This document shows, one piece after another, positions 42,644-51,992 of a stretch of 64,000 bases of DNA. Both the position numbers and the translations under genes were made by a program. This stretch comes from Streptomyces sp. NBC_00237 (GTDB lineage Bacteria; Actinomycetota; Actinomycetes; Streptomycetales; Streptomycetaceae). Location of the stretch: positions 124,001 to 188,000 of the forward strand of contig NZ_JAPEMT010000002.1 of the NCBI RefSeq assembly GCF_026342435.1, given 5' to 3'. How positions within the stretch are numbered: position 1 is the first letter of the stretch; each line of letters begins with the position of its first letter. The notes under the pieces are model-generated. The model did no database searches, was not told the DNA's origin, and worked only from the letters and a program-made list of their open reading frames with translations.

Positions 42644-44230
42644 GTGACGCAGGCCCAGGTGGAGAGCGAGCGGGTGGCCGGGCGGTTGTGGACCGTACGT
42701 CTGGATGCGGTGGGACGGGACGTCGCGGCGGTGAAGGTGGATTGCAGTCGGCCCGCGTGTGCGCCGCGCCAGTTGCCTTCGGCCGCTGAGGGGCGGTCGT
42801 TCGCGGCGGCGCATCTGATGGCGCATCTACGGGCGACGGGCGGGCCTCGGCGAGAGGCGACGTGCGCCTGTCGTGCCGAGGGGTGCCGGGCGCACACCGA
42901 CGAGAGTGGCAGAGGGGGTGTGGAGCGGCAGTGCGGAGGGACGACGGTGCTGGCGGTGGCCATCGATCCGATGCGGCGCTGGTGGCGGGCGTGGGAATGC
43001 TGTGCCCGCTGCGCGGCCGCGCACCCCGGTACCCGGGTGGTGGCGTCGGCCGACGCCGCGTCGCCGCCGCCCGCCGGTGGAGCGGGACAGGCTCGGGAAG
43101 TGGTGGGTGGGGTGGGGGCTCCGCACTTCTCCGCCGCGTCGCCGTCCGCGCCGGGGATGGACCCGGCGGAGAGGGACGCGGCGGGCGGTGGGCGCGTGCC
43201 CGCGCCGCGGGCGCCCGCACCCCGCGCGCGTCGGCCCAGGCGGCAGGGGCGGATCGCGCAGCGGGTGGTGCCGCACGATCTGCGGCCCGTGGGGCTTCGC
43301 GACGAACTCATCGAGCTGGGCGATGCGTTCCGCAGGTACCAGAGGGCCGGTGAGCCCGACTTGGCGGCGCTCGCCGATCTCCATGAGCGGAAGGCGCGCG
43401 CCTTCGTCACCTGGGCGGACCTGACGGGGGACGCGAGCCTGCGTGACGAGGCCCAGCGGGCCGAGCAGTCCGCGGCCACCGTCCGCTTCCAGCATGCGAA
43501 CCGGACCGGCGAGAACACCGCGGGGGGTGTCGAGCGGGTGCTGACCGGGGCCAACCAGTGGCAGCACGCGCGGGGCGTGCTCGCCCACGTACGGGACCAC
43601 GCACCGGTTCCGGGGCCGGAGGCACGGCTGCTGGTGCTGCTGTTGACCTTGCGTTGTGCGCGTACCGGCAGCGGCAACGTCACCGGTCAGGATGTGAACG
43701 GCTGGCCGGTGGGGGACGCCGAGGAGGCGCTCCAGGAGCTCGTCGACGCGGGGTGGTTGCGGTTGCCGGGGACGGCCGCCGAGGTGATGGGTTCCGCGCC
43801 CGAGAATCCCACGCAGATCGTCGTGCCTTCTCTCGTTCCCGAGGAGGGCATGGTCGGACCGTTCGGCTTCGGGAAGCTGGTGCGGACCAAGTTGTCCGGG
43901 TGGGCGCAGAAGGGTGTGGGGGACCGCAAACTGCGCAAGAAGAAGATGCCTGCGGCCGTACGGCTGCTCGCTCTGGCCTGCGCCGCGCACAGCAGCGCCG
44001 ACGGACGCCTGGGGGCCTCCGGCCGGGGCCTTGAGGTGGAGGCGCTGGCCGCGTTGTGCGCCGTGGACGGCGATCAAATCGGTTCGCTGGTGGAGCAGTT
44101 GGAGGCTGTGGAGTGGCTCGCGGAGGTGTCGGTGGAGGGTGGAATCGTCACCGGGACCCTGTGCGAGCGCGTGCTCGCCTTCGGCTGCCCCCTGCCGGAG
44201 AGCGAGGACGGCGGTATGGCTGACGACTGA
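42644..44230 (+). CDS. Conserved-looking Cys-rich protein, function unknown
   Basis: 528 residues from GTG 42644, chosen because GGAGGGG lies 6 nt upstream. The first 130 residues hold Cys/His clusters that resemble small zinc ribbons (CSRPAC, CACRAEGCRAH, WECCARC). A low-complexity Pro/Arg linker follows (about 150-205). The C-terminal 320 residues are helical with two segments that look like winged-helix repeats (DAEEALQELVDAGWLRLP, DQIGSLVEQLEAVEWLAEV). No family is recognised. A nucleic-acid-binding regulator is the most natural reading, with low certainty. A 17-bp tandem repeat lies just behind the stop codon. Confidence 0.75.
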   Translation: MTQAQVESERVAGRLWTVRLDAVGRDVAAVKVDCSRPACAPRQLPSAAEGRSFAAAHLMAHLRATGGPRREATCACRAEGCRAHTDESGRGGVERQCGGTTVLAVAIDPMRRWWRAWECCARCAAAHPGTRVVASADAASPPPAGGAGQAREVVGGVGAPHFSAASPSAPGMDPAERDAAGGGRVPAPRAPAPRARRPRRQGRIAQRVVPHDLRPVGLRDELIELGDAFRRYQRAGEPDLAALADLHERKARAFVTWADLTGDASLRDEAQRAEQSAATVRFQHANRTGENTAGGVERVLTGANQWQHARGVLAHVRDHAPVPGPEARLLVLLLTLRCARTGSGNVTGQDVNGWPVGDAEEALQELVDAGWLRLPGTAAEVMGSAPENPTQIVVPSLVPEEGMVGPFGFGKLVRTKLSGWAQKGVGDRKLRKKKMPAAVRLLALACAAHSSADGRLGASGRGLEVEALAALCAVDGDQIGSLVEQLEAVEWLAEVSVEGGIVTGTLCERVLAFGCPLPESEDGGMADD

Positions 44231-44287
44231 CGTTCCGCACCGCCGTGGTCACCCGGATCACCGTGGTCACCCGGAATGGGAGCGGGC

Positions 44288-44836
44288 TCACCCGACCGGT
44301 GCGGCGGAGCGAGCCGCGGGCACGCGGCGGCGGTAGTAGGCGAAGGTGACGGCCAGGAGCAAGGGGGCCCAGGCCAGGAGCGGGAGGTAGCAGACGAGGA
44401 GGATGGCCTCCTGGAGTGGCGTGCCCGTGATGCCGGGGGCCAGGTCGGTGAAGATGTTGGCGTAGACGTACCACCCGTAGATGCCGAACAGGCCCGTGGC
44501 GCCGAGCACGGCGGGGACGACCGCACCCATGGGGCGTATCGCACGGCCGCCGATGAGGGGGACCCAGTGCGGTACGACCTCGCCCCAGGCGCTGATCAGG
44601 CCGAGCGTGAGGAGGGCGAGGAGTTCGGAGACCACGCTCAGGGAGATGACATACAGGGGCTCCCAGTCGCTGCGGAAGCCTTCGGATTCGGCGTTGCCGA
44701 GCACCGGCAGTCCCGCGACCAGGGCCAGGCGCCACAGCCCTGAGGGCAGGGTGACGAGAGGGACGGCGTAGGCGGCGCGGACGGCCCAGCGGGGGACGTC
44801 GGGGAGGGGCTTCGTCTTCAGCGGCATGGGATTCAT
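44288..44836 (-). CDS. Four-helix membrane protein
   Basis: 182 residues with four hydrophobic segments (about 20-45, 62-82, 98-122, 140-165) and a basic C-terminus (YYRRRVPAA). MPLKTK at 44827 is an alternative start. No family motif is recognised. It is followed on the same strand by genes for other small proteins, but spacing does not require an operon. Confidence 0.75.
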   Translation of the reverse strand: MNPMPLKTKPLPDVPRWAVRAAYAVPLVTLPSGLWRLALVAGLPVLGNAESEGFRSDWEPLYVISLSVVSELLALLTLGLISAWGEVVPHWVPLIGGRAIRPMGAVVPAVLGATGLFGIYGWYVYANIFTDLAPGITGTPLQEAILLVCYLPLLAWAPLLLAVTFAYYRRRVPAARSAAPVG

Positions 44837-44923
44837 GGTGGTGGCGGAGGGATTGGTGGTGCGTCGGCCGGGAGTACGGTGCGTCTCCGCCGCACGGGGG
44901 AGGCGGGCCTCCGCCCCCGTGCG

Positions 44924-45484
44924 TCAGGGGCGGCGGTGGAGGCGGGCCGCGAGGTGGTGCTGGAGGGGGTGGCCGACGGCGGCGAGGTCGTGGGTGAAGG
45001 TCAGGGTCGCCGCGTCGGTGCGGGTGTAGAGGCGGCGGGTGGCCTTGACGTCCTTCGCCGTGGGAGTGACGGCGACTTCCCCGGTGGTGAGTTCGACGGT
45101 GCTGGCCGTCGCCACGCCGACGGAGATCTCGGCGATGCCGGTGGGCTGGGTGATGAGGGCTTCCACGCGGCCCTCGGGCTGGAGCCGCCACCAGCCGCTC
45201 TCGCGGGCGGACGGGCGCAGGGGCGTGCCGTCGGCGTCGATCAGCCAGGCGCGGGCCTCGTAGTGGAGGAACGGGCGGCCGTCGTGGGTGAAGGTGACCT
45301 CCTGGGCGTAGCTGAAGTCGCTTTCGAGGGTGGGGTACGTGCCGGTGCCGTGCCCCTGCCAGGTGCCGAGGAGGTCCAGGACGGGGGCGAGGAGGGGGTG
45401 CGGGGCGGGGCCTCGGTCGGGGTGGCTCGCGTCGGGGAAGGGGAAAGCGGCCGCGAAGGCGGGCGGGGTGGTGGAGTCGGGCAT
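44924..45484 (-). CDS. Nitrobindin-like heme-binding beta-barrel protein
   Basis: 186 residues. It has the nitrobindin/FABP-like signature [13 protein letters not shown] at the first strand, repeated antiparallel strands, and the C-terminal [14 protein letters not shown], where the heme-ligand His of the family lies. Nitrobindins bind ferric heme and react with NO and peroxynitrite. It lies upstream of the four-helix membrane protein on the same strand. Assignment rests on these two end motifs and the length. Confidence 0.85.
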   Translation of the reverse strand: MPDSTTPPAFAAAFPFPDASHPDRGPAPHPLLAPVLDLLGTWQGHGTGTYPTLESDFSYAQEVTFTHDGRPFLHYEARAWLIDADGTPLRPSARESGWWRLQPEGRVEALITQPTGIAEISVGVATASTVELTTGEVAVTPTAKDVKATRRLYTRTDAATLTFTHDLAAVGHPLQHHLAARLHRRP

Positions 45485-45550
45485 GGGTGGGGCTCCGGGG
45501 GTGGGTGCGGTGACGGGCGTACGGGCGGGTGTGCACGTGCGGGGAGAAGC

Positions 45551-45961
45551 CTAGGGGCTGGGGCGGGAGGCGTCGGGGGCGGCGTCGCCGGAGCGGAGGC
45601 GGCGGTTGCGTTGGCGGAGCAGCAGGTAGAGGGGCAGGCCCACCGAGGCTCCGAGGAGGGAGCCGAGGACGGTGAGGACGCGCTGGCGCGCGGTGAGGCT
45701 CGTGTCGGCCACGGTCACGGTGAACAGCAGGGCCAGGACGGCGACGATGACGTCCCAGCCGAAGAAGCTGCTGATGCGGTTCGCGAAGAGGTCGTCGAGG
45801 AATCGGGGTGCGTCCGGGCCGTGTGCGACGAACCAGGGGACGGCCTGGGCGAAGGGCAGGGCGACGCCTGCCGCCAGGAGTGCCGCGTAGGCCAGCTCCG
45901 GAAGTCTGCCGGTGCGTGAACGGGCTTTCGCCCGGGGCCGGTTGTTCTGGTGCGGCTGCAT
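45551..45961 (-). CDS. DUF2834-like small membrane protein
   Basis: 136 residues with three membrane helices. The segment FLDDLFANRISSFFGWDVIVAVLAL matches the DUF2834 pattern (short loop with Asn-Arg-x-Ser then Phe-Phe-x-x-Asp). The C-terminus is basic and cytoplasmic. Function is unknown. Confidence 0.75.
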   Translation of the reverse strand: MQPHQNNRPRAKARSRTGRLPELAYAALLAAGVALPFAQAVPWFVAHGPDAPRFLDDLFANRISSFFGWDVIVAVLALLFTVTVADTSLTARQRVLTVLGSLLGASVGLPLYLLLRQRNRRLRSGDAAPDASRPSP

Positions 45962-46055
45962 GACGGGACCCCTCCCTCGGTTCGCCGGAAGTACGGCGAA
46001 TACAGAGGGAGGGTACGGGGACGGGGGCCGACGGGGCGACAGGTGCCGGGCTCGG

Positions 46056-48305
46056 TCAGTCGATCCGGGCGAGCCCCCGGGCGTCCCTGCGGGCCAGGCC
46101 GCGGGAGATGCGCAGCGGGTCGAAGTCCGGCGTCCGGGGCGGGAGTTGGCCGGGGTCGGCGAGGGTCGTACCGGCGCAGACCTCGGAGAGCAGGGGGCGG
46201 TTCAGGATGCGCCCCGCGGCGGAGATGCCGCTGAGGGCGGTACCGAGGATTCCGGCGCCGAAGCTGGAGTTCGCGCCGACCGCGTACAGGCCGCCCACTC
46301 CGGTGCGGATGCTGGGGCGTCGACCGTGCCCGCCCCAGTCGTCGAAGCCGTACGGAGTGCCCGAACCGCCCTGGATGTAGCGGTGGTTGGTGTGGGCGGT
46401 GGCGGTTTCGAGGTGGGTGAGGTGGGGGCGGACCGGGCCGAGGACGGATTCCGCGATGTCGACGAGGTTGTCGCGCAGACGGCTCTTGACGGCCTCGTAG
46501 GCGGGGTCTCGGCGGTAGCGCCCCGGCGGGCCTTCGAGGGGCGGCATCAGCGTCATGATCTGGAAGTTGCTGTGGCCCGGCGGGCAGACGGTGCGGCTGT
46601 CGGGGTCCTTGAGGGAGCCGAAGGAGAGGAACGCGAAGGTCGGGTCGGAGCCGTCGCCGGTGAGGGCGCGGGCGTAGGCGGCCTCGATGTCGGTGCCGCC
46701 CCACCACCAGATGTTGGTGTTGGGCAGGTCGAGGGGGCGGTCGAGGGCGATGTACGCGGTGGCGACGGCGGCCCGCATGGTGGCGCGGCGGGTGCGGTCG
46801 AGGACGGCGGTGGAGAAGCCTCGGCCTCCGCAGAGGTCGAGGACGGTGCGCCGGTAGTCCACGTTGGACACGACGAGGGGGGCGTGAACGGTCTCGCCGT
46901 CGGCCAGGAGCACGCCTTCGACGCGGCGGTCGTCGGTGACGAGGATGCGTTCCACGGGGCAGCGGGTGCGGACCTGGCCGCCGTGCGCCTCGATGACCTC
47001 GACGAGCGTGGCGATCATGGTCTGGCCGGAGCCGACCGGGGCGTACGCGCCGCGCAGGTAGTGGTCGAGCATGGTGGCGTGCGTGGAGGTGAGGGTGGTG
47101 GAGGGCGGAGTTCCGTAGTTGCCGGACTGGGCGGCGATCAGGGTGCGGGCGGTGGGGCTGAGCCCGCAGACGTCGTACAGCTCGCCGAGCGTACGGCCGC
47201 CCCAGCTGATCAGGGACCGGGTCATGGGAGCGCGGGCGGCGCCCGGCCGGGTCGTCATGCCCGCGCGGAGGTCGGCGGCGACGTCGCGGAGGGTGTGGAC
47301 GCAGCGGGCGAGGCTGCGGCGTTCGGCGGGGAGGGCGGCGCTGAGCCTCTTGAGGTACTTGTTCCAGCCGACCCCCACGTCGACGGTGGTGCCCGGGAGC
47401 ACGATGCGGTCGAAGCCGTCCGGGTCGAGGGGACGGAAGGCGACCCGGTCGGGGCCGACGCCGAGTCCGGAGAGGATCGCGGGGAGGAGGCCGCCGGGGC
47501 CGCAGTCGCCGACGTAGTGCATGCCGACGTCGAACTCGTAGGCGCGGCGGCGCCGGAAGACCTGGGCGTTGCCGCCGGTGACGTCGTGCTGTTCGGCGAG
47601 CAGGACGCGCAGGCCGGACACGGCGAGGTAGGCGGCGCAGACGAGCCCGCCGACGCCGCCGCCGACGATGACGGCGTCGTAGGGGCGGGAGCCCCGGGAG
47701 CCGTGGCCGAGCGGGCGGTCGGTGCCGCCGTGGGTCGGGCCGGGGGTGCGGTCCGGGCGTACGGCGCGCCGGGGGGCGGCCGGGGGCTCGGCGCACGGGG
47801 CGACGGCCGGGGGCTCGGTGCGGAAGGCGGCCGGGACGCCGGGGGACGGGGTGCGTGACCCCGCCGGGGGCGAGAGGGGTGTGCCGTGCGGGGCGCCCGG
47901 GGCGTCCGGACGCCGGGCCCGCGCGGCGTCCTCGGCGTCGGGGCGCGAGCGTCGCGCGAGGCCACGGGACTTGCGGCGTGCGCCGCGCGGGCCGACGGGG
48001 GCGTCCGGACGCGGACCTCGGCCGGAAGCGGGCGGGGCATCCGGTGCGTCGGGGTCCGGTGCGTCCCCGTTCGGTGTGTCGGCGTTCGGCGTGGTGGGGC
48101 GGAGGGCGCGCAGCGCGGCGGTGGCCAGGGCGGACGGCCGGAGCTCTCGGGGGAGCACGGTGCGCGGATCGTACGAACGCAGGCTGCGCAGCGCGGCCGC
48201 GACCGGGGCGTACGCGCGCAGCCCGCGCGGAGCCGCGCTGACCGGGTCGTACGGGAGCGGGCCGCGCGGGGCGTCCGGCCTGCGCTTGTCAGAGTGCGGT
48301 GCCAC
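46056..48305 (-). CDS. Retinol-saturase/phytoene-desaturase-like FAD oxidoreductase with long N-terminal extension
   Basis: 749 residues from GTG 48303-48305, which has GGAGGT 6 nt upstream. The catalytic part starts near residue 215 with the dinucleotide fold YDAVIVGGGVGGLVCAAYL, then EQHDVTGGNAQVF, and ends with the FAD-binding GLYAVGANSSFGAGILGTALSG. It resembles carotenoid desaturases, isomerases and retinol saturases. The first 215 residues are Pro/Ala/Arg-rich, without hydrophobic helices, and contain loose repeats (ALRSLRSYDP, ALRALRPTTP). It is the last gene of the type II PKS-like cluster and could modify an unsaturated acyl chain. The extension may be untranslated if a later start is used. 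Confidence 0.82.
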   Translation of the reverse strand: MAPHSDKRRPDAPRGPLPYDPVSAAPRGLRAYAPVAAALRSLRSYDPRTVLPRELRPSALATAALRALRPTTPNADTPNGDAPDPDAPDAPPASGRGPRPDAPVGPRGARRKSRGLARRSRPDAEDAARARRPDAPGAPHGTPLSPPAGSRTPSPGVPAAFRTEPPAVAPCAEPPAAPRRAVRPDRTPGPTHGGTDRPLGHGSRGSRPYDAVIVGGGVGGLVCAAYLAVSGLRVLLAEQHDVTGGNAQVFRRRRAYEFDVGMHYVGDCGPGGLLPAILSGLGVGPDRVAFRPLDPDGFDRIVLPGTTVDVGVGWNKYLKRLSAALPAERRSLARCVHTLRDVAADLRAGMTTRPGAARAPMTRSLISWGGRTLGELYDVCGLSPTARTLIAAQSGNYGTPPSTTLTSTHATMLDHYLRGAYAPVGSGQTMIATLVEVIEAHGGQVRTRCPVERILVTDDRRVEGVLLADGETVHAPLVVSNVDYRRTVLDLCGGRGFSTAVLDRTRRATMRAAVATAYIALDRPLDLPNTNIWWWGGTDIEAAYARALTGDGSDPTFAFLSFGSLKDPDSRTVCPPGHSNFQIMTLMPPLEGPPGRYRRDPAYEAVKSRLRDNLVDIAESVLGPVRPHLTHLETATAHTNHRYIQGGSGTPYGFDDWGGHGRRPSIRTGVGGLYAVGANSSFGAGILGTALSGISAAGRILNRPLLSEVCAGTTLADPGQLPPRTPDFDPLRISRGLARRDARGLARID

Positions 48306-48715
48306 TGTGGACCTCCGAAGGTGCGGATGGAGTCGGGAGTTGGGGAATCCGGCCGGGCGGTGCCGTCGCGGGGCTCGGCCGGGGCGGGCGGCGGCTGCAC
48401 GGCTCGTGCACGAGGGACGCGTCGGGTGTCGGCCGGTGCGGATCGCGCGGCCCGGGCGGGAAGTGGTAGTCCCGTACGGGGGCGAGTGGTCCCGTACGGG
48501 GGCGGATGGCCCGGTACGGGAAGGAGTGGGGCGCGCGGGACCACGGAGGTCCGCGGAGGACCACGGAAGGGCGGCGGCCCGCCGGGTTGGCGCGGGTCCG
48601 TGCGAGGGAAGGGTGGCCCTGCGGAAGGGAGGGGGTGGCCCTGGGGAGGGGTGCGGTCGTACGCGGCGGTGCGGGTGAGCCGTGGCGCGTTCCGGGACGG
48701 CGGGAGCGCCCGAGG
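48306..48715. repeat. Intergenic region with 20-bp-period CCCGTACGGG repeats
   Basis: 410 bp between the FAD enzyme and the ketoreductase. Two identical 16-bp copies (48469-48484 and 48489-48504) and a degenerate third (to 48520) recur every 20 bp, each centred on the perfect palindrome CCCGTACGGG. A regulator binding two helical turns apart would fit this spacing. No gene is visible. It separates the last gene from the rest of the cluster and may hold its own promoter. Confidence 0.6.
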
Positions 48716-49471
48716 TCAGAGGGCGATTCCGCCGTGGACTTCCAGGACGCTGCCGGTGAGGTAGCCGGCCTGGTCGGAGACCAGGAACGCCGTCAGGTCG
48801 GCCACTTCGGCGGTGGTGCCGAAGCGGCGGAGCGCGATGGAGGACAGGAGGCGTTCCCGGTCGCGGGAGGGCAGGGCGTCGGTCATGTCCGTGTCGATGA
48901 GGCCGGGGGCGACCACGTTGGCGCGGATGCCGTGCGGGCCCACTTCCTTGGCGAGGGATTTGGTGAAGCCGATGATTCCGGCCTTGGCGGCGCTGTAGTT
49001 GGTCTGGCCGGGGTTGCCGTGGACTCCCGCGACGGAGGAGAGGGTGACCACGCAGCCGGTGCGGCGCTTGAGCATCGGGAAGACGGCCGCGCGGCAGGTG
49101 TGGAACACGCCGTCGAGGTTGGTGTCCATGACCTGGTGCCAGTCGTCGTCCGACATCAGGACGAGGGGCCGGTCGCGGATGACGCCCGCGTTCGCGACGA
49201 CCGCGGCGACGGGGCCGAGTTCGTCTTCGGTCCGGGTCACCCAGGACTTGGCCTGGACGGGGTCGGAGACGTCTGCCTGGAGCGCCAGGCACCGGACGCC
49301 GAGTTCCGTGGCCTCCTTCTCCACGAGCCGGGCGGACTCCTCGTCGGAGCGGTAGCAGAAGCCGACGTCCCAGCCGTCCCGTGCCAGGCGGCGGACGATC
49401 GCGGCCCCGATTCCTCGGGAACCGCCGCTGACCAGGGCGATCTTGGGGGCAGGGGTGGAGGGGGTGTGCAT
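48716..49471 (-). CDS. 3-Oxoacyl-ACP reductase (FabG-like ketoreductase)
   Basis: 251 residues. Classical SDR with SGGSRGIG, NAG in VVANAGV, catalytic Ser in LSSVAG, YSAAK, and the FabG-typical GLIDTDM. It starts 1 nt after the chain-length factor stop codon, with AAAGG inside that gene, so it is coupled. In this cluster it should reduce the beta-keto group made by the KS/CLF pair. Confidence 0.93.
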   Translation of the reverse strand: MHTPSTPAPKIALVSGGSRGIGAAIVRRLARDGWDVGFCYRSDEESARLVEKEATELGVRCLALQADVSDPVQAKSWVTRTEDELGPVAAVVANAGVIRDRPLVLMSDDDWHQVMDTNLDGVFHTCRAAVFPMLKRRTGCVVTLSSVAGVHGNPGQTNYSAAKAGIIGFTKSLAKEVGPHGIRANVVAPGLIDTDMTDALPSRDRERLLSSIALRRFGTTAEVADLTAFLVSDQAGYLTGSVLEVHGGIAL

Positions 49472-49472
49472 G

Positions 49473-50564
49473 TCAGTGGGCCTTTCCCAGGCGCAGGACG
49501 GCGGCGGCGACCAGCCCCTGGCCGTCGACGGAGGTGATGACCGCGGGTCCGCCGGGCGCCTGTCCGGCGGCGGCGAGGACCGTGGCGATCTGGAGTGCGG
49601 ATGCGGCGGCTCCGGTGTCGCCGATGAGGGGGCCGAGGGCGGGCAGCCGGTCGCGGGCCTGGCGGGGGAAGAGGGCGTCGAGGGCGTCGTCCTCCGTGGC
49701 TTCCAGGCCCGAGGAGGTCGCCGACCAGACGTCGGCGGCGGCGACGCGGGCGCGGCTCAGGGTCTCAATGAGGGTGGTGTGGAGGGCTTCGGTGGGGTCG
49801 CAGCCGGGTGGGGCGTGGCGGGTGTGCACGGCGAGGACCGTGGCCAACGACGGTGTGGAGGTGGGGAGTTCGGCGGGTACGAGGCGGAGTACGGCCGCGC
49901 CCTCACCGAGGAGGACGGGGGCGCTGCCGCCCCGGCTGCGGGCTTCCAGCCAGGTGCGGGCGTGCGAGTACTCCTCGGCCGCCCCGCACAGGACCGTACG
50001 GGCGCGATGGGCGCGCAGCAGGCGGCGGGCGTAGAGGAGGCCGAGGAGGGCGGCGGCACGGCCGCCCGCGAGGGTGGTGTTGGGGCCCTGGATGCGGTGG
50101 CGGATGGCGCACTGGGCGGCGGCGCAGTTCATGACGCTGTTGGGGATGACGCCGGGTTCCACGTCGTAGGGGCGTTCGCCGGTGAGGGAGGAGCGGGTGA
50201 AGTCGGTCATGGACTGGACGCTGCCCGTGGTGGTGCCGAGGACGAGGGCCGTGTCGAGTCCGGTGTCCGTGCCCCGGTCGTCCGTACCCCAGCCGTCCGT
50301 GCTCCCGCCGCCCGCACCACCGTCCGCGCTCCCGTCGAGGACGGCGCCGACCGAGGTCACGGCGAGGGCGGTGACCCGGTTCATGTCGCGGGTGCCCTTC
50401 TTGCCCAGTACGGTACGGGGCTCGAAGCCCGGTACGAGGCAGCCCTGTTGGCCGTCCTCGCCGAGGACGGGTGCGGCGGTGGGGCGGCGGTCGCGTACCC
50501 CTGCCGCGAAGTCGGCCGAGGTGTGGCCGAAGGGGGAGAGTGCCGACCAGGCGGTGATGTTCAC
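49473..50564 (-). CDS. Ketosynthase-like chain length factor (KS-beta)
   Basis: 363 residues from GTG 50562-50564 (AAGGAGAGG upstream), overlapping the stop of the KS gene by 3 nt. It has a thiolase-like fold, but the KS active-site Cys segment is replaced: where a KS has ACAAG this has LAGGRAA. This is the hallmark of chain-length factors in type II PKS. A Gly/Asp/Thr-rich insert follows VLDGSADGG. It should form a heterodimer with the upstream KS and set chain length. Confidence 0.88.
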   Translation of the reverse strand: MNITAWSALSPFGHTSADFAAGVRDRRPTAAPVLGEDGQQGCLVPGFEPRTVLGKKGTRDMNRVTALAVTSVGAVLDGSADGGAGGGSTDGWGTDDRGTDTGLDTALVLGTTTGSVQSMTDFTRSSLTGERPYDVEPGVIPNSVMNCAAAQCAIRHRIQGPNTTLAGGRAAALLGLLYARRLLRAHRARTVLCGAAEEYSHARTWLEARSRGGSAPVLLGEGAAVLRLVPAELPTSTPSLATVLAVHTRHAPPGCDPTEALHTTLIETLSRARVAAADVWSATSSGLEATEDDALDALFPRQARDRLPALGPLIGDTGAAASALQIATVLAAAGQAPGGPAVITSVDGQGLVAAAVLRLGKAH

Positions 50565-51985
50565 GGTGCCTCTCCTTCGTGTGCGTAGCGCCCTTCGTGT
50601 GCGTAGCGCCCTTCGTGTGCGTAGCGTCCGAGGACCACGGCCGCGTTGTTCCCGCCGAAGGCGAGGCCGTTGTTCTGGACGATGCGCAGGTCGGCGGCGA
50701 CGGCGTGGTTGGGGACGCAGTCGACGGCGCATTCGGGGTCGGTGGTGCGGTGGTTGATGGTCGGCGGGATGAAGCCGTGGGTGATCGCCAGGGAGCAGGC
50801 GATCGCGCCGAGCGCGCTGGCGGCGCCCATGGTGTGGCCGAGCATGGACTTGAGGGAGATCGTGCGGGGCGTGGCGTCCCCGTAGACCTGGCGGATGGCG
50901 CGGCTCTCGGTGACGTCGTTGGCCTTGGTGCCGGTGCCGTGGGCGGAGATCAGGTCGACCTCGGCGGGTTTCACCCCGGCGTCTTCCAGGGCGAGTTGGA
51001 GGCAGCGGGCCACGCTGTCCTCCTGGGGGGCGACCGGGTGGTACGCGTCGCAGTTGAGCCCGTAGCCGAGGATTTCGGCGTAGATGCGGGCCCCTCGGGC
51101 GAGTGCCGAGTCGAGGCTTTCGAGGAGGAGCATTCCCGCACCCTCGCCGGTGAGGATGCCCTGCCGGTCGGTGTCGAAGGGGCGGCAGCAGTCGGGGGCG
51201 ATGGTGCCGAGCCGGTAGAACGCGGCGAACGTCTTGCGGCAGAAGGCGTCCGCTCCCCCGCACAGGGCGAACTCGGCGTCGCCGTGGCGGATGGCGTCGA
51301 GCCCGTTGCCCAGCGAGTAGTTGCCCGCGGAGCAGGCGGTGCCGATGGTGAGGATCTCGGCGTCGGCGAGGCCCAGTTCACGGGCGACGGCGATACCCAG
51401 GAGCGGGGCGGGGATGCGGCGGGCGGCTTGCGGGGCGACGGCCGGAAGGCCGCCGTGCAGGTGCGCCTCGGTGATGAGGTCCAGGTCGTAGGACTCGCCG
51501 TCGGTGGTGCCGACGGAGATCTGGCAGCGTACGGAGGCCAGCTCGGCGTCGGTGAGGCCCGCGTCCTCGACGGCCATCCGGGCCGCTGCCGCGGCGAACT
51601 GGGCGGCGCGGCCGTGGGCGGCGGCGTCGAGGCGGTGCAGCATGCGGGCGGGGTCGAAGTCCTGGACCTGGCAGGCGTTGGCGTGGGCGAAGCCGGTGGT
51701 GTCGAAGGCGGTGATGGGGGTGACGCCGGAGCGGCCTCGGCGGAGGCCGTCGGTGAACTGTTCGGTGCCGGTGCCGATGCTGGAGAGGGGGCCGAGGCCG
51801 GTGATGACGACGCGCCGGGGCCCTGGCGCCGGGCCGTCGAGGGGCCGGGCCTGGGGTGCGGGGAACGGGGGGCAGGCGGGGGCGGGGCCCGCAGCGCGGC
51901 GGCGGAGCCGCAGGTGGAGTTCGAGGGGGGTCGGAATGCGGGGGTGGGGCCCCTTCGGCGGGGCCCCTTCCGGGTTGGGGGGCAT
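50561..51985 (-). CDS. Beta-ketoacyl-ACP synthase (KS-alpha)
   Basis: 474 residues. Complete Cys-His-His triad: IGTACSAGNYSLG, SAHGTGTKANDVTE and KSMLGHTMGAASALG. The first 55 residues are a basic, Pro-rich extension not usual in the family. The C-terminus carries three tandem RYAHEG units, encoded by 18-bp DNA repeats, just before the stop. It is coupled to the CLF gene (GTGA overlap) and follows the ACP by 7 nt. It probably makes a polyketide or fatty chain on the neighbouring ACP. Confidence 0.93.
   Translation of the reverse strand: MPPNPEGAPPKGPHPRIPTPLELHLRLRRRAAGPAPACPPFPAPQARPLDGPAPGPRRVVITGLGPLSSIGTGTEQFTDGLRRGRSGVTPITAFDTTGFAHANACQVQDFDPARMLHRLDAAAHGRAAQFAAAAARMAVEDAGLTDAELASVRCQISVGTTDGESYDLDLITEAHLHGGLPAVAPQAARRIPAPLLGIAVARELGLADAEILTIGTACSAGNYSLGNGLDAIRHGDAEFALCGGADAFCRKTFAAFYRLGTIAPDCCRPFDTDRQGILTGEGAGMLLLESLDSALARGARIYAEILGYGLNCDAYHPVAPQEDSVARCLQLALEDAGVKPAEVDLISAHGTGTKANDVTESRAIRQVYGDATPRTISLKSMLGHTMGAASALGAIACSLAITHGFIPPTINHRTTDPECAVDCVPNHAVAADLRIVQNNGLAFGGNNAAVVLGRYAHEGRYAHEGRYAHEGEAP
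50574..50627. repeat. Three 18-bp tandem repeats at the 3' end of the KS gene
   Basis: Units 50574-50591, 50592-50609 and 50610-50627 differ by one base and encode RYAHEG three times. The copy number is likely to vary by slippage without breaking the frame. Confidence 0.9.
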
Positions 51986-51992
51986 GAGCTGC

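Noticed and set aside
46056-49292. 1078-codon open frame across the FAD enzyme and the ketoreductase region
   Set aside because: The upstream third is the antisense/alternate frame of the FabG gene; GGAGGT before GTG 48305 marks the real start.
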